IMG/VR virus record: IMGVR_UViG_3300013307_000035
Span: 1-35,016 of that record
Strand: one strand, 5' to 3'
Length of the DNA: 35,016 nucleotides
DNA from: a virus
Shown here: piece after piece, positions 5,994-13,006 of the stretch
Position numbering within the stretch: position 1 is the stretch's first letter
Layout: every line of letters starts with the position of its first letter
Translations under genes and position numbers: made by a program
The notes under the pieces: model-generated
The model's database searches: none
What the model was told of the DNA's origin: nothing
What the model saw: the letters and a program-made list of their open reading frames with translations, nothing else

Positions 5994-6647
5994 ATGCGGA
6001 TAGAGATAAAAGAAGGAAAGGTAGAAATATATGGCATAGAGGATGCAGATAAAATTGTAAATCTACCAAAAGAGATTGCTGGGGATTTAGCAGACTATGC
6101 GTTACACCTCACAGATTTAGAGATTTCCTTAAGTAGTTTAAATGCAATAAACAAGGTGGCAATTTTAGGAGAAGCCGAAATCCAAGAATCACTTTGGCGA
6201 TCTGCTATAATTCATTTCATAAAGTGCTTCTCAAATCAAGTATCCAGAGGAAAGCTCGACCCCGAGTTAGTATTTAAAGACGAGCCACCAGAAGCTTTAG
6301 AAGCATTTAGATACTTCAAAAACTTGAGAAACAAAAATATAGCTCATGATGAAAACGCATATCTTCAATGCTTAAACGGAATTGTACTTAACAAAGGCAA
6401 TAAGCATTACAAAGTAGAAAAGATAATATGCACAAGCTTTATGGCTGTCACATTAGAAGATGGGACATTCTCAAACTTACTTTTACTGGTTAATCGAAGC
6501 ATTGAGTATGTTAAAGAATCTCATGAAAAATTGTGCAAAATGATAACAGAAATATTGGAAATGAAAGAATACTCGGAGCTAACTAACTATGGAGACGTCA
6601 TTTATAACCTTCCTGACGTAAAAAAAATACACAAACCTCGACGATAA
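5994..6647 (+). CDS. HEPN-like accessory protein, possible anti-phage RNase
   Basis: A 217-residue, mostly helical soluble protein. Residues 112-118 read RNKNIAH, in the context FRYFKNLRNKNIAHDE. This is the R-x4-6-H catalytic signature of HEPN domains, many of which are RNases in abortive infection and toxin systems. No nucleotidyltransferase or other partner is adjacent. The gene is much more AT-rich than recT before it and the genes after it. It has AAGGTGG before the ATG, a possible promoter of its own and an intrinsic terminator behind it, the classic form of a moron. A role in blocking other phages is inferred from family knowledge, not shown here. Confidence 0.72.
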   Translation: MRIEIKEGKVEIYGIEDADKIVNLPKEIAGDLADYALHLTDLEISLSSLNAINKVAILGEAEIQESLWRSAIIHFIKCFSNQVSRGKLDPELVFKDEPPEALEAFRYFKNLRNKNIAHDENAYLQCLNGIVLNKGNKHYKVEKIICTSFMAVTLEDGTFSNLLLLVNRSIEYVKESHEKLCKMITEILEMKEYSELTNYGDVIYNLPDVKKIHKPRR

Positions 6648-6656
6648 AATGGAGAG

Positions 6657-6679
6657 CCGCCCACTGAGGCGGTTTTTTT
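6657..6679 (+). terminator. Intrinsic terminator after the HEPN-like gene
   Basis: CCGCC-CACTGA-GGCGG followed by seven Ts, ten bases after the stop codon. Confidence 0.75.
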
Positions 6680-6703
6680 ACGCCCAAATTTCAGGAGTTA
6701 CCC

Positions 6704-6916
6704 ATGTGTGATATCGCAGGTGAAGCCTTTGAACGTGAAGAATGGGAGCGCACGCTGGCGCTGAAGAATCGCAAGCTGCCGGATCCGCCATCGCCGTTAT
6801 GTCGCAATGGTGACTGTGGCGAGAAGTCGCAGCCAGGCACCAGCTATTGCTCGCCGGAATGCCGGGAAGATGCAGAACGGCTGGCGCGGGCAGAGAGGCA
6901 GCGGAGGGTTGCTTAA
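6704..6916 (+). CDS. Small zinc-ribbon protein
   Basis: Encodes 70 residues with GGAG before the ATG. The C-terminal half carries a four-cysteine ribbon (C-x4-C, then C-x3-C in YCSPECRED) followed by a basic/acidic helix, resembling the zinc-ribbon proteins common in lambdoid early regions. The function is unknown. The stop overlaps the next start (TAATG). Confidence 0.75.
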   Translation: MCDIAGEAFEREEWERTLALKNRKLPDPPSPLCRNGDCGEKSQPGTSYCSPECREDAERLARAERQRRVA

Positions 6917-7146
6917 TGGACGCGCCGACTGAAAACGCCCTGCGGTCAGTCGCCCGAAGTTGCAGAAAGGAAATCATCAGCGCCAAAAAAGGCAAACCTA
7001 AATCAGAGCACGACCGCATTACCACCATCCTGTTAGACAAATACACCAAACTAATCACCGCGCTGCCGCCTGGCAAATACCCGGCCAGACAATGGCTGGT
7101 CTACTTCGTGCGCGTGGTGGATAAGGAGATAAAGAATGTCAGTTGA
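6916..7146 (+). CDS. Unknown 76-residue early protein
   Basis: Starts at the ATG overlapping the preceding stop, with GGAGGG about ten bases upstream. The protein is basic (KGKPKSEHDR, then LLDKYTKLITALPPGKYPARQW). It is not recognised. It overlaps the next gene by 11 bases, indicating a compact, co-translated early cluster. Confidence 0.7.
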   Translation: MDAPTENALRSVARSCRKEIISAKKGKPKSEHDRITTILLDKYTKLITALPPGKYPARQWLVYFVRVVDKEIKNVS

Positions 7147-7324
7147 ATTGATCGACAAGCGCCGTGCTGGCGAGCGCATTTGCGGTCTTGGCCTACCTAA
7201 TGGAACCTGGTTCAAAGTCCTCTCTATCCCCGGCATGGAAAAGTTGGTTGATACCCAGCACACCAACGATCCGCTTATCGTGACAGCAGCAAAAGCAAAA
7301 AAAAAAAATGGCTGCACTTATTGA
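7136..7324 (+). CDS. Unknown protein ending at an A12 tract, upstream half of a split gene
   Basis: Encodes 62 residues with AAGGAG before the ATG. The protein runs MSVELIDKRRAGERICGLGL and continues to TAAKAK, then enters a run of twelve As (7297-7308) and stops seven codons later after an unrelated tail (NGCTY). The A-run ends at the ATG of the next frame, whose product (MAALIETWTPPDGW) would continue the upstream helix smoothly. I read the two as one ancestral gene of about 100 codons, split or kept as a slippage pair by a change in A-tract length. Confidence 0.55.
   Translation: MSVELIDKRRAGERICGLGLPNGTWFKVLSIPGMEKLVDTQHTNDPLIVTAAKAKKKNGCTY
7297..7308. repeat. A12 homopolymer, slippage site
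   Basis: Twelve consecutive As. Loss of one A (or gain of two) would place the upstream frame in register with the downstream frame starting at 7308. Confidence 0.85.
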
Positions 7325-7439
7325 AACATGGACGCCGCCTGATGGTTGGATAAACGGCAATGACCACAGATCGCATGCCAACATGAAAGCCTATCTCATT
7401 GAATTCTTGCTGGGCTGCAACGGCTTCCGCACCCTGTAA
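7308..7439 (+). CDS. Downstream half of the split gene, 43 residues
   Basis: Opens at the ATG made by the last A of the A12 tract and ends TAA at 7437-7439. The product has MAALIETWTPPDGWINGND and ends CNGFRTL. There is no Shine-Dalgarno other than the A tract, so independent initiation is doubtful. Expression as the C-terminal part of a fusion with 7136-7296 is more likely. Confidence 0.5.
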   Translation: MAALIETWTPPDGWINGNDHRSHANMKAYLIEFLLGCNGFRTL

Positions 7440-7482
7440 TCACCCTCCCCTGTATCATCACAATCAAATAATCGAGGTCACT

Positions 7483-7671
7483 ATGGCAGATACAACTCTT
7501 ATTAAAGAAGATGAAGTCATGGAAAAACTCCATGTTTCATCTCGCACCACTATGTGGAAATACTGCAAATTACACAATTTTCCGCAGCCAGTCCGTACTC
7601 GCCCAAAAGCTTACCTGCGCTCAGCGTTTGAGGACTGGCTAATCAACGGGGGTGTAAATCAAAAGCGATAA
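7483..7671 (+). CDS. AlpA-like excisionase/regulator
   Basis: A 62-residue winged-helix DNA-binding protein of the AlpA/excisionase type: LIKEDEVMEKLHVSSRTTMW, then FPQPVRTRPKAYLRSAFEDW, matching the AlpA order (HTH, then FPKPV, then a W-containing recognition helix). Start chosen at 7483 after GAGGT; the longer open frame has no ribosome site. It is the last plus-strand gene of the left operon and close to a P4-type integrase, which AlpA-like proteins usually accompany, so the likely role is directing excision. It converges on and overlaps the next gene by 13 bp. Confidence 0.82.
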   Translation: MADTTLIKEDEVMEKLHVSSRTTMWKYCKLHNFPQPVRTRPKAYLRSAFEDWLINGGVNQKR

Positions 7672-8504
7672 CTGCTTGCAGCCCTGTTTTTCAGTGAACT
7701 TTCGATATCATTTGCAAAGCTTATGTATTTTACAACGTCATCCTCTGACACTTCAAAATCAATTTCATGCGCAACACGGTTTCTAATTGCCATCAAATCT
7801 TTTATTAGGGCGGTATCTTCAGTAGATAAGGCCCCAATCCTAATTAAATCATTAACCATTCTGCTTGGCGATACATGAGCCCGTCTAGGAGAACCATTCG
7901 GAGAAACGCCTTTATCTAGGTTATAGAATTGATAAAGCTTGTAAATTTCAGCCTCTAAATTTAACCATGCAGAAATAATACTACCCCTTGGGTCAAGGGT
8001 AGCCTTAACCTGCTGCTCAGGACTGACATTTTCTAGTTGTTCATCAAGTGCGACTTCAGGCAAATCGCTCATTTCAACCTCACTTCCTGCAACAGAAACC
8101 TTTTTAATCCTGCTCATTAAATGAGACACTTCTTTTTTAAACTTAATTAGAGCAAGAAAAATGGCTAGAGGCCATGCGACATTTGAAATAAGCTTAACAA
8201 TTAAATCTAGTAAAAACCTCCCAAACTCGTCATTGGTTTCATTTTTCCCTTCCGCAGCATCCTTATTATTTTCACAGTTGCTGGTTGGGTATTGAATTAC
8301 CAACTGGGTAATTTGAGAGTTAGCATTTTCATTTACATCTGACTTAATATTTTCCGCATGGTTATCATGTGCTTTACTATTTTTTTGGGGGGGGAGGATA
8401 ATACTTGACTTTTTAGGTGCATAACAAACCACACCTTCAGCAGAATAGGCTGAAGAAAAGGTTACACTTAAAAATGCTATTATTAATGCGTATCCTTTTT
8501 TCAT
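7659..8504 (-). CDS. Membrane-anchored HEPN-like protein
   Basis: Encodes 281 residues with a probable signal peptide (1-22), a low-complexity polar periplasmic stretch, a transmembrane segment near 98-121 (VAWPLAIFLALI), then a cytoplasmic helical domain. Near the C-terminus, residues 238-247 read MAIRNRVAHE, an R-x4-H HEPN-type motif (Arg241, His246) similar to those in DUF4145/Abi-like proteins. The start follows AAAGGA one base after the integrase stop, so it is co-transcribed with int. It is AT-rich, unlike the phage core genes. A moron role such as superinfection exclusion is inferred. The C8-A7 tract at 8380-8394 lies in its 5' part. Confidence 0.68.
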   Translation of the reverse strand: MKKGYALIIAFLSVTFSSAYSAEGVVCYAPKKSSIILPPQKNSKAHDNHAENIKSDVNENANSQITQLVIQYPTSNCENNKDAAEGKNETNDEFGRFLLDLIVKLISNVAWPLAIFLALIKFKKEVSHLMSRIKKVSVAGSEVEMSDLPEVALDEQLENVSPEQQVKATLDPRGSIISAWLNLEAEIYKLYQFYNLDKGVSPNGSPRRAHVSPSRMVNDLIRIGALSTEDTALIKDLMAIRNRVAHEIDFEVSEDDVVKYISFANDIESSLKNRAASSYRF

Positions 8505-8505
8505 A

Positions 8506-9687
8506 TTATCCTTTAAATTTTTTTATATGCCAAAATAGCTTATCGGCATGAATTTCGTAAGCTTTACGCTGATCATCCAACCAGTCATGCTTGTTATAAA
8601 CCGCCATTACTCCGCCAAGCTCATGCCCCAGCATCCTTTCAGTTACATGCGGGGCAATGCCTTCCTCAGATAAGCGCGTGACAAGGGTTCGCCTGAAGTC
8701 ATGCGCGCGCCAGTAATTTAAATCCATTCCTTCTCTGACTCGCTGAATGTATCGGTTCGCCGCCGCTATGGTGATTGGCTTTTTTATATCAGCACCAGGG
8801 AAAATTATCGTGTCATAGGTCAGCATCGCTTTTTCTAACAGTGGCTCTATTTGCTCGAAGATAGGCCGCCTGATGATGTTCCCCATTTTGCTGTGTTCCT
8901 TGGGTACGCTCCAGACGAGTTCGTTCATATCAAACTCAGAACGCTCAGCCAGGCGAAGCTCAGAGACACGCGCTCCCCAAAGCATCAACATTTGGTGGAG
9001 AAGCTTGTTCGAGGTGGCGGCTCGGCTTCTTTCTATCGCGATCCAGATATGAGCCAGCTCTGTATAAGTAAGCACCCTGCTCCCTGTCTCAGCTCGCACG
9101 CCAACATCCTTAGGCGAGATACGCATAATGGAGCAGTTATCGATAACTTGGCGACGGATACACCAGCTTATAGCCGATCGCATTTGTGCCAACAGTTGCC
9201 GTGCACGACGGGGGTTTTCCCTTTCCTGCTTCGCGAACAGATCAACCCACTGCTTTACTGAGATGTCTGATATGGGACGACCGGGGAAAGTCCCATGTAA
9301 GTTTTTCAGCAGAGTTGATTCATACAGGGCTTGCGTCTTAGGCCTGAGGGCCACCTTAACGTAATTATCGTGCCAGTAATCCAGGCAGTCGGCCACGGTC
9401 ATGCTTTTGTCGCCGGACTCCGTCTCAAAGAAGAAACGCGGGTCTTTCCCGCTGTCGTACATAACGCGCAGATCGGCAGTAATTGCCCTGGCATCTTTCA
9501 GGCTTACTGCTGGGTATCGACCTAATCCAAGACGCTGAGCTTTGCCGTTCCATCTGTAACGGTATTGAAAGGTGATCACGCCTTTTGGCGAGATGCGTGC
9601 GCCAAGTCCATCGGCGTCTGCCACTTCTGGACTTCCTGAATATGGTTTACCATGTAAGGAACGGAGTTTAGTATCGCTGAGGGCCAT
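8506..9687 (-). CDS. int: P4-type tyrosine integrase
   Basis: Encodes 393 residues that recombine attP with attB. The N-terminal DUF4102-type arm-binding domain (MALSDTKLRSLHGKPYSG, DGLGARI, then LGLGRYPAVSLKDAR) is typical of P4-family integrases. The catalytic set is complete: Arg240 (WGARVSEL), a Lys near 267, His329 and Arg332 (HDFRRT), His355 (GHE) and Tyr364 (AVYNKHDW). The frame is open 29 codons further upstream, but the family start is MALSD. Its 5' end faces the attP region. Confidence 0.95.
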   Translation of the reverse strand: MALSDTKLRSLHGKPYSGSPEVADADGLGARISPKGVITFQYRYRWNGKAQRLGLGRYPAVSLKDARAITADLRVMYDSGKDPRFFFETESGDKSMTVADCLDYWHDNYVKVALRPKTQALYESTLLKNLHGTFPGRPISDISVKQWVDLFAKQERENPRRARQLLAQMRSAISWCIRRQVIDNCSIMRISPKDVGVRAETGSRVLTYTELAHIWIAIERSRAATSNKLLHQMLMLWGARVSELRLAERSEFDMNELVWSVPKEHSKMGNIIRRPIFEQIEPLLEKAMLTYDTIIFPGADIKKPITIAAANRYIQRVREGMDLNYWRAHDFRRTLVTRLSEEGIAPHVTERMLGHELGGVMAVYNKHDWLDDQRKAYEIHADKLFWHIKKFKG

Positions 9688-9750
9688 AATAATATTCTGT
9701 ACGCGTGGTTTCAGGAATTCTGTACCAACTTTGTACGCAATATTGCATGG

Positions 9751-9857
9751 ACTAAAGCGAACATCAATAATCAAAAGTGAACACTAGCGAACGTAGAAGG
9801 TCGAAGCAATAAGGTTTCATACTGCGTTTTCAGGAAGTTAACGAACAGAAGTGGACA
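9751..9857. repeat. Short direct repeats beside int, possible arm-type sites
   Basis: ACTAAAGCGAAC (9751-9762) and ACTAGCGAAC (9783-9792) recur, with TTAACGAAC near 9838-9846. AAGTGAACA and AAGTGGACA also recur near 9775 and 9849. They lie between int and the attP core, where integrase arm sites are expected. Assignment is tentative. Confidence 0.35.
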
Positions 9858-9867
9858 GAGATAAACA

Positions 9868-9945
9868 GTGAAAAACGAAAGCAATCAACCTACGTTCCTT
9901 TTCCACGACTACGAAACGCTACTCTTCAAGCCGCGCCAGGACTGA
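9868..9945 (+). other. attP: attP core region resembling the 5' end of host sbcB
   Basis: A GTG-started frame reads VKNESNQPTFLFHDYET and then, after 9918, diverges to a stop at 9943-9945. The run TFLFHDYET is the start of exonuclease I (SbcB; E. coli has STFLFHDYETFG). Only these first codons are present, so this is the phage attachment core, most likely around 9885-9918, not a gene. After integration the phage side would supply a new start and first residues for host sbcB. sbcB is a known integration site for some enterobacterial phages. The 312-bp gap 9688-9999 otherwise holds only possible arm sites and an inverted repeat. Confidence 0.75.
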
Positions 9946-9968
9946 CCTCGAAGGACATAAAACCTAAT

Positions 9969-9990
9969 TATGTACACACTTTTGTACATA
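9969..9990. repeat. Inverted repeat at the 3' end of the UmuD'-like gene
   Basis: TATGTACA (9969-9976) and TGTACATA (9983-9990) are perfect inverted arms around a 6-base loop, ten bases beyond the minus-strand stop. It may be a weak terminator or an integrase/excisionase site on the other side of the core. Confidence 0.45.
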
Positions 9991-9999
9991 GCTTAGTAA

Positions 10000-10320
10000 T
10001 TAATACGACGGCCGGTCATCCCACACCTTCATTACCTGGACGATGACAACGCCACGGATCAGCAGATCGTCCAGCACCGCTCCTTCTATCGCTTCACCGT
10101 CCGGCGTGATTATCGCCCGCCCCATCATCTTGCCGATCCCCTGATCGCCGAACAGCTCATAGCAAACCTGGTCGCCTGGCACCGGCTTCAGAGACGAGTC
10201 CACGACGTAACTCATATTGCCGCGCTCAACGAGGAAGGTCGCGGATGGGTGCAGGATGAACAGATTGTTCAAATCGATGCGCGCTTCTACATAGTCAGCT
10301 GCTGGTGAGGGGAAGCCCAT
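10000..10320 (-). CDS. UmuD'-like SOS protein lacking self-cleavage residues
   Basis: A 106-residue protein that begins MGFPSPAADYVEARIDLNNL. E. coli UmuD reads CGFPSPAADYVEQRIDLN across its cleavage bond Cys24-Gly25, so this gene starts exactly where mature UmuD' starts. HPSAT also matches, and the C-terminus (RGVVIVQVMKVWD) parallels UmuD FGVVIHVVKAMR. The serine motif SGDSM is replaced by RGNMS and no catalytic lysine motif is seen, so it cannot self-process and would not need to. It has AAAGGAG before the ATG and a LexA box upstream. Phage P1 HumD is a known precedent for a phage UmuD' homologue. No umuC is nearby, so host UmuC is the likely partner (inference). Confidence 0.82.
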   Translation of the reverse strand: MGFPSPAADYVEARIDLNNLFILHPSATFLVERGNMSYVVDSSLKPVPGDQVCYELFGDQGIGKMMGRAIITPDGEAIEGAVLDDLLIRGVVIVQVMKVWDDRPSY

Positions 10321-10335
10321 GTTTGCAACTCCTTT

Positions 10336-10355
10336 AACTGTTTTTATATACAGTA
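10336..10355. promoter_or_regulatory. LexA (SOS) box
   Basis: AACTGTTTTTATATACAGTA contains CTGT-N8-ACAG with an AT-rich centre, close to the LexA consensus TACTGTATATATATACAGTA. It lies 16 bp upstream of the UmuD'-like ATG and covers its probable -10 region, so expression should rise with DNA damage. Confidence 0.85.
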
Positions 10356-10386
10356 GTTTGGCGTTAGTGAACTGGCAACTGCATTT

Positions 10387-10395
10387 TGGTATAGT
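10387..10395 (+). promoter_or_regulatory. Probable gtr promoter (extended -10)
   Basis: TGG-TATAGT is an extended -10 element about 50 bp upstream of gtrA; no good -35 is present. The intergenic region has no GATC sites, unlike the Dam/OxyR phase-variable gtr operons of P22-type phages. Confidence 0.45.
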
Positions 10396-10447
10396 ACTGC
10401 CCCATTGAAAACTCGCATCAGCTAAAGACGCTCATAACGGATAAGCA

Positions 10448-10801
10448 ATGATAAAATTATTCTCCCGGTATATGTCTGTTGGGATTTTAAATACGGCTAT
10501 ACACTGGGCTGTCTTCGCCCTTTTGATGCATGAAGGCAATAATCAATCCCTGTCAAATTTCTCAGCATTCTGCGTTGCTGTAACGTTTTCCTTCTTTGTT
10601 AACGCGAAGTGGACTTTTAACTCAGAAGCCACAGCGATCCGCTATGTGCTTTATGTATTTTTCATGGGTTCGGTAGCAGCTTTAACCGGTTATTTAGCTG
10701 ACGTGGTGGGCCTACCTCCTGTTTTGACGCTATGTCTTTTCTCAGGCATAAGCCTTGTCGCTGGTTTCGTATATTCAAAATTTTTCGTTTTCAGGAATTA
10801 G
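10448..10801 (+). CDS. gtrA: GtrA, bactoprenol-linked glucose flippase
   Basis: A 117-residue inner-membrane protein with four predicted membrane segments, the GtrA family size and layout. It moves undecaprenyl-phosphate-glucose made by GtrB to the periplasmic face. Typical features are the N-terminal RYMSVGILNTAIHWAVF, a middle FFVNAKWTF, and the C-terminal FVYSKFFVFRN. First gene of the three-gene O-antigen glucosylation operon beside attP, the usual place in P22- and SfV-like phages. Confidence 0.93.
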   Translation: MIKLFSRYMSVGILNTAIHWAVFALLMHEGNNQSLSNFSAFCVAVTFSFFVNAKWTFNSEATAIRYVLYVFFMGSVAALTGYLADVVGLPPVLTLCLFSGISLVAGFVYSKFFVFRN

Positions 10802-10804
10802 ACT

Positions 10805-11737
10805 ATGAGAATATCCCTGGTGGTTCCGGTATATAACGAGGAAGAGTCTATAAAGCTTTTCTGTGAAAGCGCGTTCAGGAATCTTTCTGATTACAAAGTG
10901 GAAATAGTTTTCGTTAATGACGGAAGCACCGATTCTACAGAATCAATCATAGACGGCTATGCAAGAGACTATGACTTTATTAAAGCAATATCTTTCACAA
11001 GAAACTTTGGTAAGGAACCGGCTCTTTTCGCCGGAATTGAACACGCCACCGGGGATGCGATAATTCCAATTGATGTTGATTTGCAAGATCCTATATCCCT
11101 TATCCCTGACATGATAAAAGCCTGGCAGGATGGCGCTGACGTGGTTCTGGCGAAAAGGTCTGATCGAAGCTCTGATAGCCATATGAAAAGCAAAAGCGCA
11201 CAGCTTTTCTATCGACTACACAATAAAATAAGTAAGCCAAAGATAGAAGAGAACGTAGGTGACTTTAGATTAATGTCTCGAGAAGTTGTCGAAAATGTGA
11301 AACTGATGGGCGAAAAAAACCTTTTCATGAAGGGCGTGCTGAGCTGGGTAGGCGGAAAAACAGTAATCATCGAATACAAAAGAGCTGAAAGACACGCCGG
11401 TAAAACAAAGTTTAATGGCTGGAAACTGTGGAATCTTGCTCTTGAGGGAATTACATCGTTCTCAACATTCCCTCTAAGGATTTGGACATATATTGGTTTT
11501 GTTGTTGCATTAATATCTTTTCTATATGGCTCCTGGATGATTATAGATAAAATGATATGGGGTAATCCTGTTCCTGGCTATTCATCAATTTTCGTATCAA
11601 TACTATTTTTAGGCGGCGTTCAGCTTATTGGTATTGGCGTTCTGGGTGAATATATAGGAAGGATTTACATTGAGACTAAAGGCAGGCCGCGTTACATAAT
11701 TAAGGGTAAGGCAAAAGGGGATGATTCGCATGATTAA
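10805..11737 (+). CDS. gtrB: GtrB, bactoprenol glucosyltransferase
   Basis: A 310-residue GT2-family enzyme transferring glucose from UDP-glucose to undecaprenyl phosphate at the cytoplasmic face. It has an N-terminal [13 protein letters not shown] nucleotide-binding start, [10 protein letters not shown], the metal-binding DVDLQDP (Asp-x-Asp), then two C-terminal membrane segments (around 235-255 and 270-295) and [15 protein letters not shown]. Four bases separate it from gtrA and its end overlaps the third gene. Confidence 0.96.
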   Translation: MRISLVVPVYNEEESIKLFCESAFRNLSDYKVEIVFVNDGSTDSTESIIDGYARDYDFIKAISFTRNFGKEPALFAGIEHATGDAIIPIDVDLQDPISLIPDMIKAWQDGADVVLAKRSDRSSDSHMKSKSAQLFYRLHNKISKPKIEENVGDFRLMSREVVENVKLMGEKNLFMKGVLSWVGGKTVIIEYKRAERHAGKTKFNGWKLWNLALEGITSFSTFPLRIWTYIGFVVALISFLYGSWMIIDKMIWGNPVPGYSSIFVSILFLGGVQLIGIGVLGEYIGRIYIETKGRPRYIIKGKAKGDDSHD

Positions 11738-12974
11738 TACAAAGGGAAATATCAAATGGATATTGATTTTCTGTGGGATTTTTTTGGCTATAATGTCAAG
11801 AAGGCCTGACATAATCCTTTCAGCACAACCGTGGGCTGAGGATGGTAAAATATGGATGGAAGGAATATATAACAAAGGATTTTGGAATACAGTACTTTTG
11901 CCACAGAATGGTTATTATCAGACCATATCAATACTGACATATGGCATAGGTCTTTTCTTTGGGGTTGAGCACGCTTCATTTACAGCAAATGTTATTGCTA
12001 TCTCTATAAGATGCTTCTTCCTGATGTTTATCTTATCAAGCAGATTCGATTTCATTAAGATGAGATATAGAGTTGCGGCTGCACTCTATTTCCTTTTGAT
12101 GCCTAACCTTGTAGAGGGTTACGTCAATATAACGAATGCTCACTGGTATCTGTCGATGTACCTTATGGCTATCGTAATGACAGATGATGCTAAAACTAAA
12201 GCGTGGAAAGCACACGATTACGCTTTGATTATCCTTAGCGGACTCAGCGGCCCATTCATAGCTTTCATTGCTCCAGGGTTGCTAATTAAACGACTTTATC
12301 AAAGGAAAGGAATACTAAACACACTGAAAGGGATTAATACTTTTGATGTGCTGTTTACGCTTTGCTTCTTAATTCAGGTTGTGGCAATTATACACTCGTC
12401 AGGCGCTGACAGGTCATCTGCTCCACTTGGTGCGACCTTCCCATTACTTGCTGATATAATTAGCTTTAGGGTTGTTGGTGGCTCATTTTTCACCAATGAT
12501 TTAATATCTGCATTGAGAGAGAAGACGGCAATAAACATCGTTATATTCCTGATCCTTTCCTCTTTGATAATTTACAACTTTATTCGCTCTGACTGGAGAT
12601 TTAAGGCGGCCTGCCTACTGCCTATCCTGATGATAGGTTTTGCGCTGGCTAAGCCAATGATGAGTCCTACCGAACCGCAATGGCCAGTCTTCCTGATGGG
12701 TGGCGCAGGGGAACGCTATTTCTTTGTAACTAACTTTTCTTTGTTCTGCTTTATCTTATTCATGCTGAGCAAAGTCGATAAGTACTCAAAGTTAATTTTA
12801 CCTATACTGGCCGTCATCGTCTTGCCAATATTGATATCTAGCTTCAAGATAAAGCCATTAGATGAAGTCGGCTATATGAAGGATATCGAAAAGTTTAAAA
12901 CCATTCCTGCCGGTCAGGAAATGGAGATTCAGATAAACCCTCCAGGATGGGCGATGAATCTGATTAAGAAGTAA
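11730..12974 (+). CDS. GtrC-type serotype-specific glucosyltransferase
   Basis: A 414-residue multi-membrane-span protein (about 9-11 hydrophobic helices) in the third gtr position. Proteins here attach the glucose to a particular O-antigen sugar in the periplasm and are very divergent, which fits the low recognisable similarity. The motif [13 protein letters not shown] shortly after the first membrane segment matches the acidic loop common in periplasmic GT-C enzymes. The start at 11730 fits GGGG nine bases upstream; the ATG at 11721 sits directly on that ribosome site. It overlaps gtrB. More AT-rich than the virion genes, suggesting recent exchange. The modified O antigen should exclude superinfecting phages that use it. 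Confidence 0.85.
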   Translation: MINTKGNIKWILIFCGIFLAIMSRRPDIILSAQPWAEDGKIWMEGIYNKGFWNTVLLPQNGYYQTISILTYGIGLFFGVEHASFTANVIAISIRCFFLMFILSSRFDFIKMRYRVAAALYFLLMPNLVEGYVNITNAHWYLSMYLMAIVMTDDAKTKAWKAHDYALIILSGLSGPFIAFIAPGLLIKRLYQRKGILNTLKGINTFDVLFTLCFLIQVVAIIHSSGADRSSAPLGATFPLLADIISFRVVGGSFFTNDLISALREKTAINIVIFLILSSLIIYNFIRSDWRFKAACLLPILMIGFALAKPMMSPTEPQWPVFLMGGAGERYFFVTNFSLFCFILFMLSKVDKYSKLILPILAVIVLPILISSFKIKPLDEVGYMKDIEKFKTIPAGQEMEIQINPPGWAMNLIKK

Positions 12975-12977
12975 AAG

Positions 12978-12999
12978 AAAAGGGGCGAAAGCCCCTTTT
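12978..12999. terminator. Bidirectional terminator between gtr and tailspike
   Basis: AAAAGGGGC-GAAA-GCCCCTTTT: a 9-bp stem with a GAAA loop, with T runs on both strands, between convergent genes. Confidence 0.9.
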
Positions 13000-13006
13000 A
13001 TACAAA

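Noticed and set aside
9569-9787. Int start at 9774 (422 residues)
   Set aside because: The extra 29 residues precede the family start MALSD and would read back into the possible arm-site region.
9868-9945. A real 25-codon gene
   Set aside because: The frame is only the conserved start of sbcB followed by unrelated codons, as expected of an attachment core.
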